Assembly (NCBI RefSeq): GCF_014764405.1
Contig: NZ_CP061725.1
Location: 5,518,001 to 5,582,000 of the forward strand
Direction: 5' to 3'
DNA from: Micromonospora craniellae
Lineage (GTDB): Bacteria > Actinomycetota > Actinomycetes > Mycobacteriales > Micromonosporaceae
DNA: 64,000 nucleotides
Shown here: positions 1 through 8,161 of the stretch, in pieces
Layout: each line of letters starts with the position of its first letter
How positions within the stretch are numbered: position 1 is the stretch's first letter
Notes under the pieces: generated by a model
What the model was told of the DNA's origin: nothing
Databases searched by the model: none
The model's input: only the letters and a program-made list of their open reading frames with translations
Position numbers and translations under genes: made by a program

Positions 1-91
1 CGCCTGCCTGGCGCTGTTGTCGGACTGGTTCCCGGCCACCACCGGCGAGATCGTGCACGTCGACGGCGGCTACCACGCCATCGGCGCCTAG
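1..91 (+). CDS. fabI: Enoyl-ACP reductase (FabI/InhA-like), C-terminal end only
   Basis: Partial gene entering from the left edge. The last 29 residues, read from base 2 to the TAG at 89-91, include ALLSDWFPATTGEIVHVDGG, the C-terminal signature of NADH-dependent enoyl-ACP reductases of fatty-acid elongation. It lies directly upstream of hemH; the inhA-hemH order is conserved in actinobacteria, which supports the call. The generic SDR end (GEIVHVDGG) also fits other SDRs, but the SDWFPATTG string favours FabI/InhA. The 5' portion lies outside the window. Confidence 0.8.
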   Translation, partial: ACLALLSDWFPATTGEIVHVDGGYHAIGA

Positions 92-98
92 AGATGCA

Positions 99-146
99 AG
101 GAGGGGTCCCCTGCTAACGCCTGCGGTATAGCAGGGGACCCCTCCT
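99..146. repeat. Palindromic repeat copy 1 (terminator-like)
   Basis: Perfect 18-bp inverted repeat: arm 99-116 (AGGAGGGGTCCCCTGCTA) and its complement at 129-146, with a 12-nt loop. It begins eight bases after the fabI stop codon, so it could terminate fabI transcription. No U-tract follows. Arms and loop match two more copies at 7952-8009 and 10394-10441, so this is a dispersed repeat family and not a one-off terminator. Confidence 0.8.
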
Positions 147-228
147 CACATCCGCCGACCCGGGGACGTTACCGCCCGGAGCCGGGGGCGTTGCCGGGGC
201 GTCGTCGACCACCGGCAAGAATGGGACC

Positions 229-1260
229 ATGGCGTACGACGCGGTGGTCCTGCTCTCCTTCGGCGGCCCGGAGGGGCCGGACGACGTGCTGCCCTTCCTG
301 CAGAACGTGACCCGGGGGCGGGGCGTGCCGCCGGAGCGGCTGGCCGAGGTGGCCGAGCACTACCAGCACTTCGGTGGGGTGTCCCCGATCAACCAGCAGT
401 GCCGGGACCTGCTCGCCGCGATCCGCGCGGACTTCGCCGCCCACGATCTCGACCTGCCGGTCTACTGGGGCAACCGGAACTGGCACCCGATGCTCGCCGA
501 CACCGTGGCGCAGATGCGCGACGACGGCGTACGGCGGGCGTTGGCGTTCGTCACCAGCGCCTACGGCGGGTACTCCTCCTGTCGGCAGTACCAGGAGGAC
601 GTCACCGCCGCCCGGGCGGCCGTCGGTGCGGACGCGCCGCTGATCGAGAAGCTGCGCCAGTTCTGGGACCATCCCGGTTTCGTCGAGCCGCATGTCGACG
701 CGGTACGCGAGGCGCTGTCCCGCCTCGACCCGGCCCGGCGGGACAGCACCCGGCTCGTCTTCACCGCCCACTCCGTGCCGATCTCCGCGGCCGACAGCGC
801 CGGCCCGCACGGCGGCCGGTACACCGCCCAGCTCGCCGAGACGGCGCGGCTGGTGCACGCCGCCGCGGCCCCGGACCTGCCCTACGACCTGGTGTGGCAG
901 AGCCGCTCCGGGCCGCCGCACGTGCCGTGGCTGGAGCCGGACGTCAACGACCACCTGGCCACTCTCGCCGAGCAGGGCGTGACCGGGGTGGTGGTCAGCC
1001 CGATCGGGTTCGTCTCCGACCACCTGGAGGTGGTGTGGGATCTGGACACCGAGGCGTTGGACGCCGCCAAGCAACTCGGCCTGGACTTCGTCCGGGCCGC
1101 CACCCCCGGCGTCGACCCGCGCTACGTGACCATGGTGCGGGAACTGGTGCGGGAACGGATCGACCCGGACGGCGCGCAGCTGCGTCGCCGCCTCGGCGAG
1201 CTGTCGATGTGGGACACCTGCCCCACGGTCTGCTGCGTTCCGCCGCGCCGTCCGTCCTGA
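229..1260 (+). CDS. hemH: Coproporphyrin/protoporphyrin ferrochelatase
   Basis: 343 aa, normal family length. It inserts Fe2+ into coproporphyrin III (or protoporphyrin IX) in the last steps of haem synthesis; actinobacterial members use the coproporphyrin route. The N-terminal VLLSFGGPEGPDDV motif, the catalytic His in TAHSVP (His181) and the acidic partner in SPIGFVSDHLEVVWDLD (Glu267) are present. Cysteines sit at residue 118 (GYSSCRQ) and in a C-terminal cluster (DTCPTVCC, about 332-337), in keeping with the [2Fe-2S] cluster known in many actinobacterial ferrochelatases; ligand assignment is inference. It follows fabI, separated by a palindromic repeat. Confidence 0.95.
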   Translation: MAYDAVVLLSFGGPEGPDDVLPFLQNVTRGRGVPPERLAEVAEHYQHFGGVSPINQQCRDLLAAIRADFAAHDLDLPVYWGNRNWHPMLADTVAQMRDDGVRRALAFVTSAYGGYSSCRQYQEDVTAARAAVGADAPLIEKLRQFWDHPGFVEPHVDAVREALSRLDPARRDSTRLVFTAHSVPISAADSAGPHGGRYTAQLAETARLVHAAAAPDLPYDLVWQSRSGPPHVPWLEPDVNDHLATLAEQGVTGVVVSPIGFVSDHLEVVWDLDTEALDAAKQLGLDFVRAATPGVDPRYVTMVRELVRERIDPDGAQLRRRLGELSMWDTCPTVCCVPPRRPS

Positions 1261-1288
1261 CCGCGCCGACGGCCCGACACCCCCAGGG

Positions 1289-2077
1289 ATGACGATCATG
1301 CTGGACCGCAAGCCCGTGCAGAGCTGGCTCACCGACATGGACGGTGTGCTGGTGCACGAGGGGCAGCCCGTGCCGGGCGCGCCGGAGTTCGTCAACCGGT
1401 TGCGTGCCTCCGGCAAGCCGTTCCTGGTGCTGACCAACAACTCGATCTACACGCCGCGCGACCTTCAGGCCCGGCTGGCCCGGATGGGGCTGGACGTGCC
1501 GGAGCAGGCGATCTGGTCGTCCGCCCTGGCGACCGCCCAGTTCCTGGCCGACCAGCGGCCGGGCGGCACCGCGTACGTGATCGGGGAGGCCGGGCTGACC
1601 ACGGCCCTGCACGCGGTGGGCTACGTGCTCAGCGACTTCGCGCCCGACTACGTGGTGCTGGGGGAGACCCGCACCTACAGCTTCGAGGCGATCACCAAGG
1701 CGATCCGGCTGATCGACGACGGGGCCCGGTTCATCTGCACCAACCCCGACGCCACCGGCCCGTCCGTGGAGGGCGCGCTGCCGGCCGCCGGGTCGGTGGC
1801 CGCGATGATCTCGAAGGCGACCGGGGTGGAGCCGTACTTCGTCGGCAAGCCGAACCCGATGATGATGCGCTCGGCGCTGAACACGATCGACGCGCACTCG
1901 GAGAGCACCGCGATGATCGGCGACCGGATGGACACCGACATCCTCTGCGGCCTGGAGGCCGGGCTGGAGACGATCCTGGTGCTGACCGGGATCAGCACCA
2001 GGACGGAGGCGGAGCGCTATCCGTACCGCCCGTCCCGGATCGTCGACTCGGTGGCCGACCTGATCGACGAGATCTGA
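1289..2077 (+). CDS. HAD-IIA family phosphatase (NagD-like)
   Basis: 262 aa. A HAD-superfamily hydrolase of subfamily IIA, acting on small phosphorylated metabolites; substrate not predictable. Visible motifs are the nucleophile motif LTDMDGVLVH (Asp16, Asp18), motif II VLTNNS, the cap region, the lysine motif around FVGKPNP and motif IV MIGDRMDTDI. The start at 1289 is chosen because it gives full length; an in-frame ATG at 1298 is an alternative and no strong ribosome site decides between them. It lies 28 nt after hemH on the same strand and may be co-transcribed. Confidence 0.88.
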   Translation: MTIMLDRKPVQSWLTDMDGVLVHEGQPVPGAPEFVNRLRASGKPFLVLTNNSIYTPRDLQARLARMGLDVPEQAIWSSALATAQFLADQRPGGTAYVIGEAGLTTALHAVGYVLSDFAPDYVVLGETRTYSFEAITKAIRLIDDGARFICTNPDATGPSVEGALPAAGSVAAMISKATGVEPYFVGKPNPMMMRSALNTIDAHSESTAMIGDRMDTDILCGLEAGLETILVLTGISTRTEAERYPYRPSRIVDSVADLIDEI

Positions 2078-2092
2078 GCCGGCGGGTCGGTC

Positions 2093-2887
2093 TCAGGGCC
2101 GTAGGGGAGCGTTGCAGGCGGCGACCAGTGCCTGCCGGCAGGCGGTGGTGAGCGGGCGCAGCGCGGCGTCGCGTTGCTGGGCCTCGTAGTTGTTCACCGC
2201 GCCGCCCGGTGCCGCGTGCCCGGCCAGCGCGAGCACCCGGTCGAGCACGGCGGCGCGGGCGAACAGCCGGCGGGAGCGGGGGTCGAACCCGGGCGGCAGG
2301 TCGGTGGTGCCGTCGGGGCGGCGCAGCGCCTCCAGGGCACCGGCCAACTCGGGGCGCCACTGGGCCACGTCGAGCCGGGTGAGCGCGTCGGTGGTGTCGG
2401 CCAGCGCGGCGGCCAGTTCCGCCTCCGCCTCGGCCGCGCCGGGCAGGGTGAGCGCTGCCGCCGGGGCGTTGGGCGGCAGCGGGTAGACCCGCCAGAGCAC
2501 CGTCTCGAAGGTGTCGCCGGAGCCGGAGGTGTGCACCCGTACCTCGGGGATCAGACCGAGCGCACCGGCGACCACCGCCTCACCGGCCACCAGCGCGGCG
2601 CCGGCGAAGTCACCGGGGCCGGGCAGGCCGCGCGGGTCGCCGGGGGCCGGCAGCACCAGCCGGATCTCGTCCGGCGAGAGCTTGGCCAGGGTGGGCAGGG
2701 CGTCCCGCAGCGGCACGTCCGTCCAGGTGCCGGGCGCGTCGGCGACCAGGTGCTCCTCGTCACCGGCGACCTCGTCGGGGACCTCGTCGAAGGGCACCAG
2801 CCCGGCGCGCCACGCGCGTACCCAGGCAACGAACCGGCTCGACCGGCGCGGCGCAAGGATGGCCGCACCCGCAGCGGGGGTGGACAT
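2093..2887 (-). CDS. Conserved hypothetical protein (264 aa)
   Basis: I do not recognise a named family. From the ATG at 2887 it encodes 264 aa rich in Ala, Leu, Pro and acidic residues, with no signal peptide or membrane span. The middle (about 45-75) has a regular LSPDEIRLVLPAPGD stretch and the C-terminal half is mostly predicted helix (residues about 150-264). Typical C-biased codons across its whole length argue for a real gene. An in-frame start nine codons upstream (2914) exists but has no better ribosome site. It is convergent with the HAD gene, 15 nt apart. Confidence 0.6.
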   Translation of the reverse strand: MSTPAAGAAILAPRRSSRFVAWVRAWRAGLVPFDEVPDEVAGDEEHLVADAPGTWTDVPLRDALPTLAKLSPDEIRLVLPAPGDPRGLPGPGDFAGAALVAGEAVVAGALGLIPEVRVHTSGSGDTFETVLWRVYPLPPNAPAAALTLPGAAEAEAELAAALADTTDALTRLDVAQWRPELAGALEALRRPDGTTDLPPGFDPRSRRLFARAAVLDRVLALAGHAAPGGAVNNYEAQQRDAALRPLTTACRQALVAACNAPLRP

Positions 2888-3082
2888 GCCGAAAGAGTAC
2901 GTGCTGACGCCCACCCCTGTCTCGGCTGCCGCGCGCCCACCTCCCCGGCGCGCCGATCAGGCGACGACGTCACGTGATTTGTTATTTGACGCGGCTTTTG
3001 CGGGCCGTCGCGCCCTCTTGGCCCGACTGCGGGGCGGCGAGTCGGCGGCGGCGCGGGCGGGCCCGGCGGTTAGCGTGGCCGG

Positions 3083-3895
3083 ATGGGGCGGCGGTATGGC
3101 GACGACGTGTTGGCGGGGGACTGGCGGCGGCGGAAGGTGACCCCGGAGGTCGACGCCGAACCGGATCTGGTGGTCGAGGACGCCGACTCGGGCTTCTGCG
3201 GAGCGGTCGTCGGCTTCGACTCCGGGACGGTCGTGCTGGAGGACCGGCACGGCAAACGGCGCAACTTCCCGCTGCTGCCGGCCGCGTTCCTGCTCGACGG
3301 TCGTCCGGTGACCCTGCGTCGACCGGCCCGCGCCCCCGTGCCGGCCGCGCGCCGGCGTACCGCGTCCGGCTCGGTGGCGCTGGACGGGGTCCGCGCCCGG
3401 GTCGCCCGTGCCAGCCGGATCTGGGTCGAGGGCGTCCACGACGCCGCTCTGGTGGAGCGGATCTGGGGCGACGACCTGCGGATCGAGGGCGTGGTGGTGG
3501 AGTCGCTGGAGGGCGTCGACGCGCTCCAGGACCGGGTACGCGAGTTCGCTCCCGGGCCTGACCGTCGGCTCGGCGTCCTCGTCGACCACCTGGTGCCCGG
3601 CTCCAAGGAGAGCCGGATCGTGGCCCGGGTGGACTCCCCGCACGTCCTGGTCACCGGCCATCCCTACGTCGACGTGTGGCAGGCGGTCAAGCCGTCGGCC
3701 CTGGGCGTCGCGGCGTGGCCCGTGGTGCCACCGGGACGCCCGTGGAAGGAGGGCGTCTGTGCCGCGCTCGGCGTCGCCGAGCCGGCCGACATGTGGCGGC
3801 ACATCCTGTCCCGGGTGAACACCTTCGCCGAGGTGGAGACCCCACTGATCAACGCCATGGAACGCCTGATCGACTTCGTCACCGAGCCTGGGTGA
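3083..3895 (+). CDS. DUF3097 family protein
   Basis: 270 aa matching the actinobacterial DUF3097 family from memory of its conserved strings: the N-terminal YGDDVLAGDWRRRKVTPEV, a beta-rich first domain (about 25-90), the central RIWVEGVHDAALVERIWGDD region and VLVDHLVPGSKESRI. The central block resembles a TOPRIM-like fold (an acidic glutamate in WVEGVHD and a later DHL), so a nucleic-acid-related role has some basis, but the function is not established. It is transcribed away from the 2093-2887 gene and stands alone. Confidence 0.75.
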   Translation: MGRRYGDDVLAGDWRRRKVTPEVDAEPDLVVEDADSGFCGAVVGFDSGTVVLEDRHGKRRNFPLLPAAFLLDGRPVTLRRPARAPVPAARRRTASGSVALDGVRARVARASRIWVEGVHDAALVERIWGDDLRIEGVVVESLEGVDALQDRVREFAPGPDRRLGVLVDHLVPGSKESRIVARVDSPHVLVTGHPYVDVWQAVKPSALGVAAWPVVPPGRPWKEGVCAALGVAEPADMWRHILSRVNTFAEVETPLINAMERLIDFVTEPG

Positions 3896-3984
3896 GCGGT
3901 TGCGGTTGGGGCGGGGGCTGCCGATCGGTCCAGCTCGTCGAGGTTGAGTGTCTGGGACGTGTGCCGTTCTCTGCGAGCGGGGGG

Positions 3985-5304
3985 TTACGGGGTGTCGTCG
4001 GGGGTGCGGGTGAAGAGGAAGGTGGCGATGTCGAGGGCGATCGGGTGGCCGGCGAGGTCGCGGTGGACCCGGAGAATCTCGCCGGTCTCCGGGCCGCTGT
4101 GCCCGCGCCAGCGGTCCGGCCCTTCCGCGTGGTAGCGGCTGACCCGGTCATCGCGCAGGGTCCCCACCAGGTCTGCGGTGCTGTGGTCCCAGGTCACGTC
4201 CAGCGCGGTGCCCATCCACCACCAGCGGCCGGTCAGCGCGGCCACGTCGGCCGGGGGCGGGGCGTCGGCGGGTCGCCACGGCCGGGCCGGTGCCGGCTCG
4301 GCGTCGAGCACCAGGTTCAGCGCCTGGAGACCGAGCGGACTGATGCCGCCGGTGCGGAAGCCGTACGAGTTGGCGAAGCCGACCAGACCGGTACGGCTGG
4401 ACCGGTGCACCGCCAGGACGGCGACGTGGCCGGGCATCGAGCCGCCGTGCCCGACGTAGACCCGATCGCCCTGGCGGGTGAGTTGGATGCCCAGGCCGTA
4501 GCCGCCCCGCCAGGAGTCCAGGTCGCTGAGGAACACCGGGGCGCACATCTCGTCGAGGGTGGCCGGGGCCAGCACGGCGGGGTCGGGGTCGGCGAGGAAC
4601 GCCGCCCACCGGGACAGGTCGGCCACGGTCGACCAGAGCTGTCCGGCGGGGGCCATCGCACCGGTGTCGGTACGCGGCTCCTCGCGCAGCGTGTCGTGCC
4701 ACGGGTGCACCACGTACCCGGGGGCGAACGGCGCGGCGGCGGCGTACGTGGTGCGGTGCATGCCCAGCGGGGCCAGGATCCGCTCCCGCACCAGTTGCGC
4801 CCATCCGGTGCCGGTGACCCGTTGCAACGCGCCGCCGAGCAGGCCGAACGCGAGGTTCGAGTAGTGGTGGGTGCGGTACGCGGGCAGCGCGACCTTGGGG
4901 GTGCCGAAGTCGGCCAGCAGGGTGGCCAGGTCGACGCCCTCGCTCCGCTCCCACCAGGGTCCGTCCGGCTCGCGTTGCAGCCCGCCCGCGTGCCCCAGCA
5001 ACTGGCGCAGAGTGATCGGCCCGGCGGCCTCGGCCTCGGGCAGGTGCCGCCGCAGCGGATCGTCCAGCGCCAGCCGTCCGGCGTCGCGCTCCTGCATGAT
5101 CAGCACGGCGGTCATCGTCTTGGTGATCGAGCCGATCCGGTACTGCAGGTCGACCTCCGGGCGGGGGTGGTCACCGGCGCCGGCCAGGTGCGCCAGCGCG
5201 CCGTCCCGGACCACGCCGACGACCAGCGACGGCACGTGACCGGCGGACTGCGCGTCGGCCACCAGGGCGTTGACGTGCCGTATTGTTTCCGGACGCAGGG
5301 ACAC
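3985..5304 (-). CDS. Serine hydrolase, beta-lactamase/PBP4-like (class C fold)
   Basis: 439 aa from a GTG at 5304 preceded by a strong GAAGGAG ribosome site six bases upstream; a longer frame to 5373 lacks one. This is a beta-lactamase-superfamily serine hydrolase. The nucleophile motif S-I-T-K is at about 59-62 and the tyrosine motif Y-S-N in HHYSNLAFGLLG. A C-terminal beta-rich extension (about 330-439) is common in the esterase/DD-peptidase-like members. No signal peptide is visible, so it is probably cytoplasmic. Substrate unknown; clinical beta-lactamase activity is unlikely. Confidence 0.85.
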   Translation of the reverse strand: MSLRPETIRHVNALVADAQSAGHVPSLVVGVVRDGALAHLAGAGDHPRPEVDLQYRIGSITKTMTAVLIMQERDAGRLALDDPLRRHLPEAEAAGPITLRQLLGHAGGLQREPDGPWWERSEGVDLATLLADFGTPKVALPAYRTHHYSNLAFGLLGGALQRVTGTGWAQLVRERILAPLGMHRTTYAAAAPFAPGYVVHPWHDTLREEPRTDTGAMAPAGQLWSTVADLSRWAAFLADPDPAVLAPATLDEMCAPVFLSDLDSWRGGYGLGIQLTRQGDRVYVGHGGSMPGHVAVLAVHRSSRTGLVGFANSYGFRTGGISPLGLQALNLVLDAEPAPARPWRPADAPPPADVAALTGRWWWMGTALDVTWDHSTADLVGTLRDDRVSRYHAEGPDRWRGHSGPETGEILRVHRDLAGHPIALDIATFLFTRTPDDTP

Positions 5305-5387
5305 GAAGGCTCCTTCGACGGCGGTGGTCGGGCGCCTCCGATCATGACAGTTCGATGACACGTGCATTGTCATGTCACGATCGTTAC

Positions 5388-5858
5388 GTGGATGCCGTGA
5401 TGTGGATCGTGCTGGGTGTGGTACTGGCCGTCGCTGAGATCTTCACGGCGACCCTCTTCTTGATCATGTTCGCGGTCGGTGCGTTCGCCGCCGCGGGCGC
5501 CGCCGCGTTCGGAGCGCCGGTGGCGATACAGGCAGTCGTCTTCGCCGCCGTGTCGGCGTTGACCGTGCTCGCGGCGCGGCCGGTGATCCAGCGGCACAGA
5601 CAGACCGCGATGGAGACCGGCGAGACCGCCTTCGGGGTGGAGGCGATCGAGGGCTCGTCCGCTCTGGTTCTTGAGCAGGTCGACGCCGGTCAGGGCATGG
5701 TGAAGATCGACGGCGAGGTGTGGAGCGCGCGTGCCTACGACGCCACCCAGGTTTTGGAACCCGGTGAACGGGTGCAGGTTATTCAGGTCAAGGGAGCGGT
5801 AGCCCTGGTCTGGCGGGACGTTGCGACGCCCGGTGAGCTACCCGAAGCGGAAAGGTGA
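5388..5858 (+). CDS. NfeD-like membrane protein
   Basis: About 156 aa. Two or three hydrophobic segments fill residues 5-60 (WIVLGVVLAVAEIFTATLF and following), then a C-terminal soluble OB-fold domain (about 75-150) with the typical G-x-V-x-I-D-G-E-V-W-S-A-R block. NfeD proteins partner stomatin/SPFH proteins in membrane organisation, and the SPFH gene starts five bases downstream. The start is uncertain: GTG at 5388 is used here, with ATG at 5400 possible; neither has a strong ribosome site. Confidence 0.85.
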   Translation: MDAVMWIVLGVVLAVAEIFTATLFLIMFAVGAFAAAGAAAFGAPVAIQAVVFAAVSALTVLAARPVIQRHRQTAMETGETAFGVEAIEGSSALVLEQVDAGQGMVKIDGEVWSARAYDATQVLEPGERVQVIQVKGAVALVWRDVATPGELPEAER

Positions 5859-5862
5859 ACGG

Positions 5863-6972
5863 ATGGAACTTATCGTCCCCGTCCTGTTGATAGCGGTCGC
5901 CCTGATCTCGGTGATCACCCTGGCGAAGTCGGTGCGGATCGTGCCGCAGCAGCGTCAGGACGTGGTGGAGCGGCTCGGTCGGTACAAGCGGACGCTCAAC
6001 CCCGGGCTGAACATCCTGGTGCCCTTCGTCGACGCGGTGCGGACGAAGGTGGACATGCGCGAGCAGGTGGTCAGCTTCCCGCCGCAGCCCGTGATCACCT
6101 CGGACAACCTCGTCGTCTCGATCGACACCGTGCTCTACTTCAAGGTCGTCGACTCGGTGCGGGCCACCTACGAGATCTCCAACTTCCTTCAGGCGATCGA
6201 GCAGCTCACCGTCACCACGCTGCGTAACGTGATCGGTTCGCTCGACCTGGAGCGCGCGCTGACCAGCCGTGAGGAGATCAACCGGCACCTCTCCGGCGTG
6301 CTGGACGAGACCACCGGCCGGTGGGGCATCAAGGTGACCCGGGTGGAGATCAAGGCGATCGAGCCGCCGCCGAGCATCCGCGACTCGATGGAGAAGCAGA
6401 TGCGCGCCGAGCGGGACCGCCGGGCCGCGATCCTGAACGCCGAGGGCCACAAGCAGTCGCAGATCCTCTCGGCCGAGGGCGAGAAGCAGGCCGCGGTGCT
6501 GCGTGCCGACGGTGACCGGCAGGCCCGTATCCTGCAGGCCGAGGGCCAGGCGAAGGCGGTCCGGACCGTGTTCGACGCCATCCACCAGGCCAACCCGAGC
6601 CAGAAGGTGCTGGCCTACCAGTACCTCCAGGCCCTTCCGCAGATCGCCAACGGCACGGCCAACAAGGTGTGGATCGTGCCGGCCGAGCTGACCAAGGCCC
6701 TGGAGGGCATGGGCGGCGCGCTCGGCGGGTTGAGCCAGATGGTCGGCGACGCGCCCACCCAGCAGGCGTCCGCCGACGCCAGCGCGGTGGAGCGGGAGGC
6801 GGCCGAGGCGGCGGAGGCCGCCGCCCAGGCGGCCCAGGAGATCCACAACGAGGTACGCGTCGCCGAGGCGCAGGCCACCGGCGGCAAGGAGCCGCAGGGC
6901 CTGCCCGCGCCCGAGCCGGTCTCCCCGGGGAGTCTGTTGAACGACCCGGCCGACCAGCGCGAGCGGGGCTGA
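5863..6972 (+). CDS. SPFH/band 7 (stomatin/prohibitin-like) protein
   Basis: 369 aa from the ATG at 5863 behind a GAAAGG-type ribosome site. One N-terminal membrane anchor (about 4-22), an SPFH domain (about 25-185, with RIVPQQRQDVVERLGRYKR), then a long Ala/Glu/Gln-rich coiled coil (about 190-260) made of repeated RxxILxAEG units, and a low-complexity Ala/Glu tail. Family members form membrane-associated oligomeric cages and are linked to membrane microdomains and quality control. It is coupled to the NfeD gene, the classic pairing. Similar to QmcA/YbbK, but the exact role is unknown. Confidence 0.9.
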   Translation: MELIVPVLLIAVALISVITLAKSVRIVPQQRQDVVERLGRYKRTLNPGLNILVPFVDAVRTKVDMREQVVSFPPQPVITSDNLVVSIDTVLYFKVVDSVRATYEISNFLQAIEQLTVTTLRNVIGSLDLERALTSREEINRHLSGVLDETTGRWGIKVTRVEIKAIEPPPSIRDSMEKQMRAERDRRAAILNAEGHKQSQILSAEGEKQAAVLRADGDRQARILQAEGQAKAVRTVFDAIHQANPSQKVLAYQYLQALPQIANGTANKVWIVPAELTKALEGMGGALGGLSQMVGDAPTQQASADASAVEREAAEAAEAAAQAAQEIHNEVRVAEAQATGGKEPQGLPAPEPVSPGSLLNDPADQRERG

Positions 6973-7162
6973 TCCGGGGTCGGTCCGGGCCGGAGTGACC
7001 GGTCCGGACCGCCCCGCCAGTCCTGTCGCCGGTCGCGCTAAATGCGAGAAATGCTCATGAGGCGCTCCGGTGCCTGCCACCATCAGTCCTAGGCGGGTGG
7101 TGACCAGGTATCGGGGCGCCTCGGCGCGTTCCGGCACCGCTCGTGGAGGAGCGAGGTGGCCG

Positions 7163-7951
7163 ATGGATCCGCTGAAACGGTTGTGGTCCGCGCCGGACGT
7201 ACCCGGGGCACACCATCCCGCCGGACCGCTCGGCAGCCGACGTACCGGCGGTGGGTTCGGCGTCCTGCCCTTCATGGACGAGCCGGCGCCACCCGGCCCC
7301 GCCACCAACGCGAGCTGGGCCTGGTCGTTGCGCCGCCTGGCCCGCGCCGCGGTCTGGCTGCTGCCCGCGTACGCGATCCTCTATGGCGCGGTGGCCATGG
7401 CCAGCGACGGTGGGGTGGGCAACGACCCGTACCCGGCCGACGGCCGCGCGGTGTACCTGATCGGCTGGGTCGCCGCGATCTGGCTCGGCCTGCTGGCCCT
7501 GCTCGGCTTGGCCGGCCTGCTCGCCGCCACCCGCAGCCGCCGCAGTGCCGTCACCGGGCTGCTGGTCAGCATCGCCGGCACGGTGCTGATGCTGCCCTTC
7601 GCCGGGTTCGCCGAGGACACCCCGGTCTTCGGTGCCACCGCCCGGTCGCTGGTGCTGGTCGGAGCGACCTGCTACAGCGTGGGCTGGCTGTTCACCGGGT
7701 GGGCGGTGGCCCGGTCCGGGATGTTCAGCATGGGCGACGGCACCATGCTGATGATCGCCAGCCCGCTGCTCGGCCTCGGCGGGGCGCTGATCGGTTCCCT
7801 GCAGACGTTCGGAGCGATCTTCGTGCTGATCGCCGGCGTCGGTATCGCCTACCGGTCCGGTCGGTTGCTGCCCCGGGAGATCCTGCGCGACGCCACCAGC
7901 GCCAGCGTCGCGACGGCGGGCCCGGCAGGTCCGTCGGGCCCGGCAGGCTAG
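7163..7951 (+). CDS. Multi-pass integral membrane protein, unknown function
   Basis: 262 aa from the ATG at 7163 behind GGAGGAGCGAGG; an in-frame start at 7070 lacks a ribosome site. I do not recognise a family. Residues 1-50 are hydrophilic and cytoplasmic. Then come about five hydrophobic segments: around 55-80 (AAVWLLPAYAILYGAVAMA), 100-125 (GWVAAIWLGLLALLGLAGLLA), 135-155, 165-190 and 200-240. The C-terminal tail is rich in Ala/Gly/Pro. It resembles small actinobacterial membrane proteins often annotated as hypothetical. A repeat copy follows its stop codon directly. Confidence 0.65.
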   Translation: MDPLKRLWSAPDVPGAHHPAGPLGSRRTGGGFGVLPFMDEPAPPGPATNASWAWSLRRLARAAVWLLPAYAILYGAVAMASDGGVGNDPYPADGRAVYLIGWVAAIWLGLLALLGLAGLLAATRSRRSAVTGLLVSIAGTVLMLPFAGFAEDTPVFGATARSLVLVGATCYSVGWLFTGWAVARSGMFSMGDGTMLMIASPLLGLGGALIGSLQTFGAIFVLIAGVGIAYRSGRLLPREILRDATSASVATAGPAGPSGPAG

Positions 7952-8009
7952 GTGTAAGGAAGGGACCCTTCCTATACACCAGGCGTTAGTAGGGGACCCT
8001 TCCTTACAC
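7952..8009. repeat. Palindromic repeat copy 2 (diverged left arm)
   Basis: Outer arms GTGTAAGGAAGGG (7952-7964) and the complementary CCCTTCCTTACAC (7997-8009) pair perfectly. The inner left arm has changed to ACCCTTCCTA while the right arm keeps TAGTAGGGGACCC, so pairing is interrupted in the middle. The loop, read on the minus strand, contains CGCCTGGTGTA as in copy 3. It lies immediately after a + strand stop codon, as copies 1 and 3 also do. Confidence 0.75.
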
Positions 8010-8161
8010 TTGCCAGCCGCGCCAGGTGTCCCGTACGTCCCGGTTTCCTCTATCCAATGGCGCTGGCCAGCGCAGAGACCTCTGGCATCCGGCCGTGAAT
8101 TGGCTGACAACTGGCCCGATTCAGTGGTCGGATCGTGGCTTTCGCGGCAATCCTGGTGACC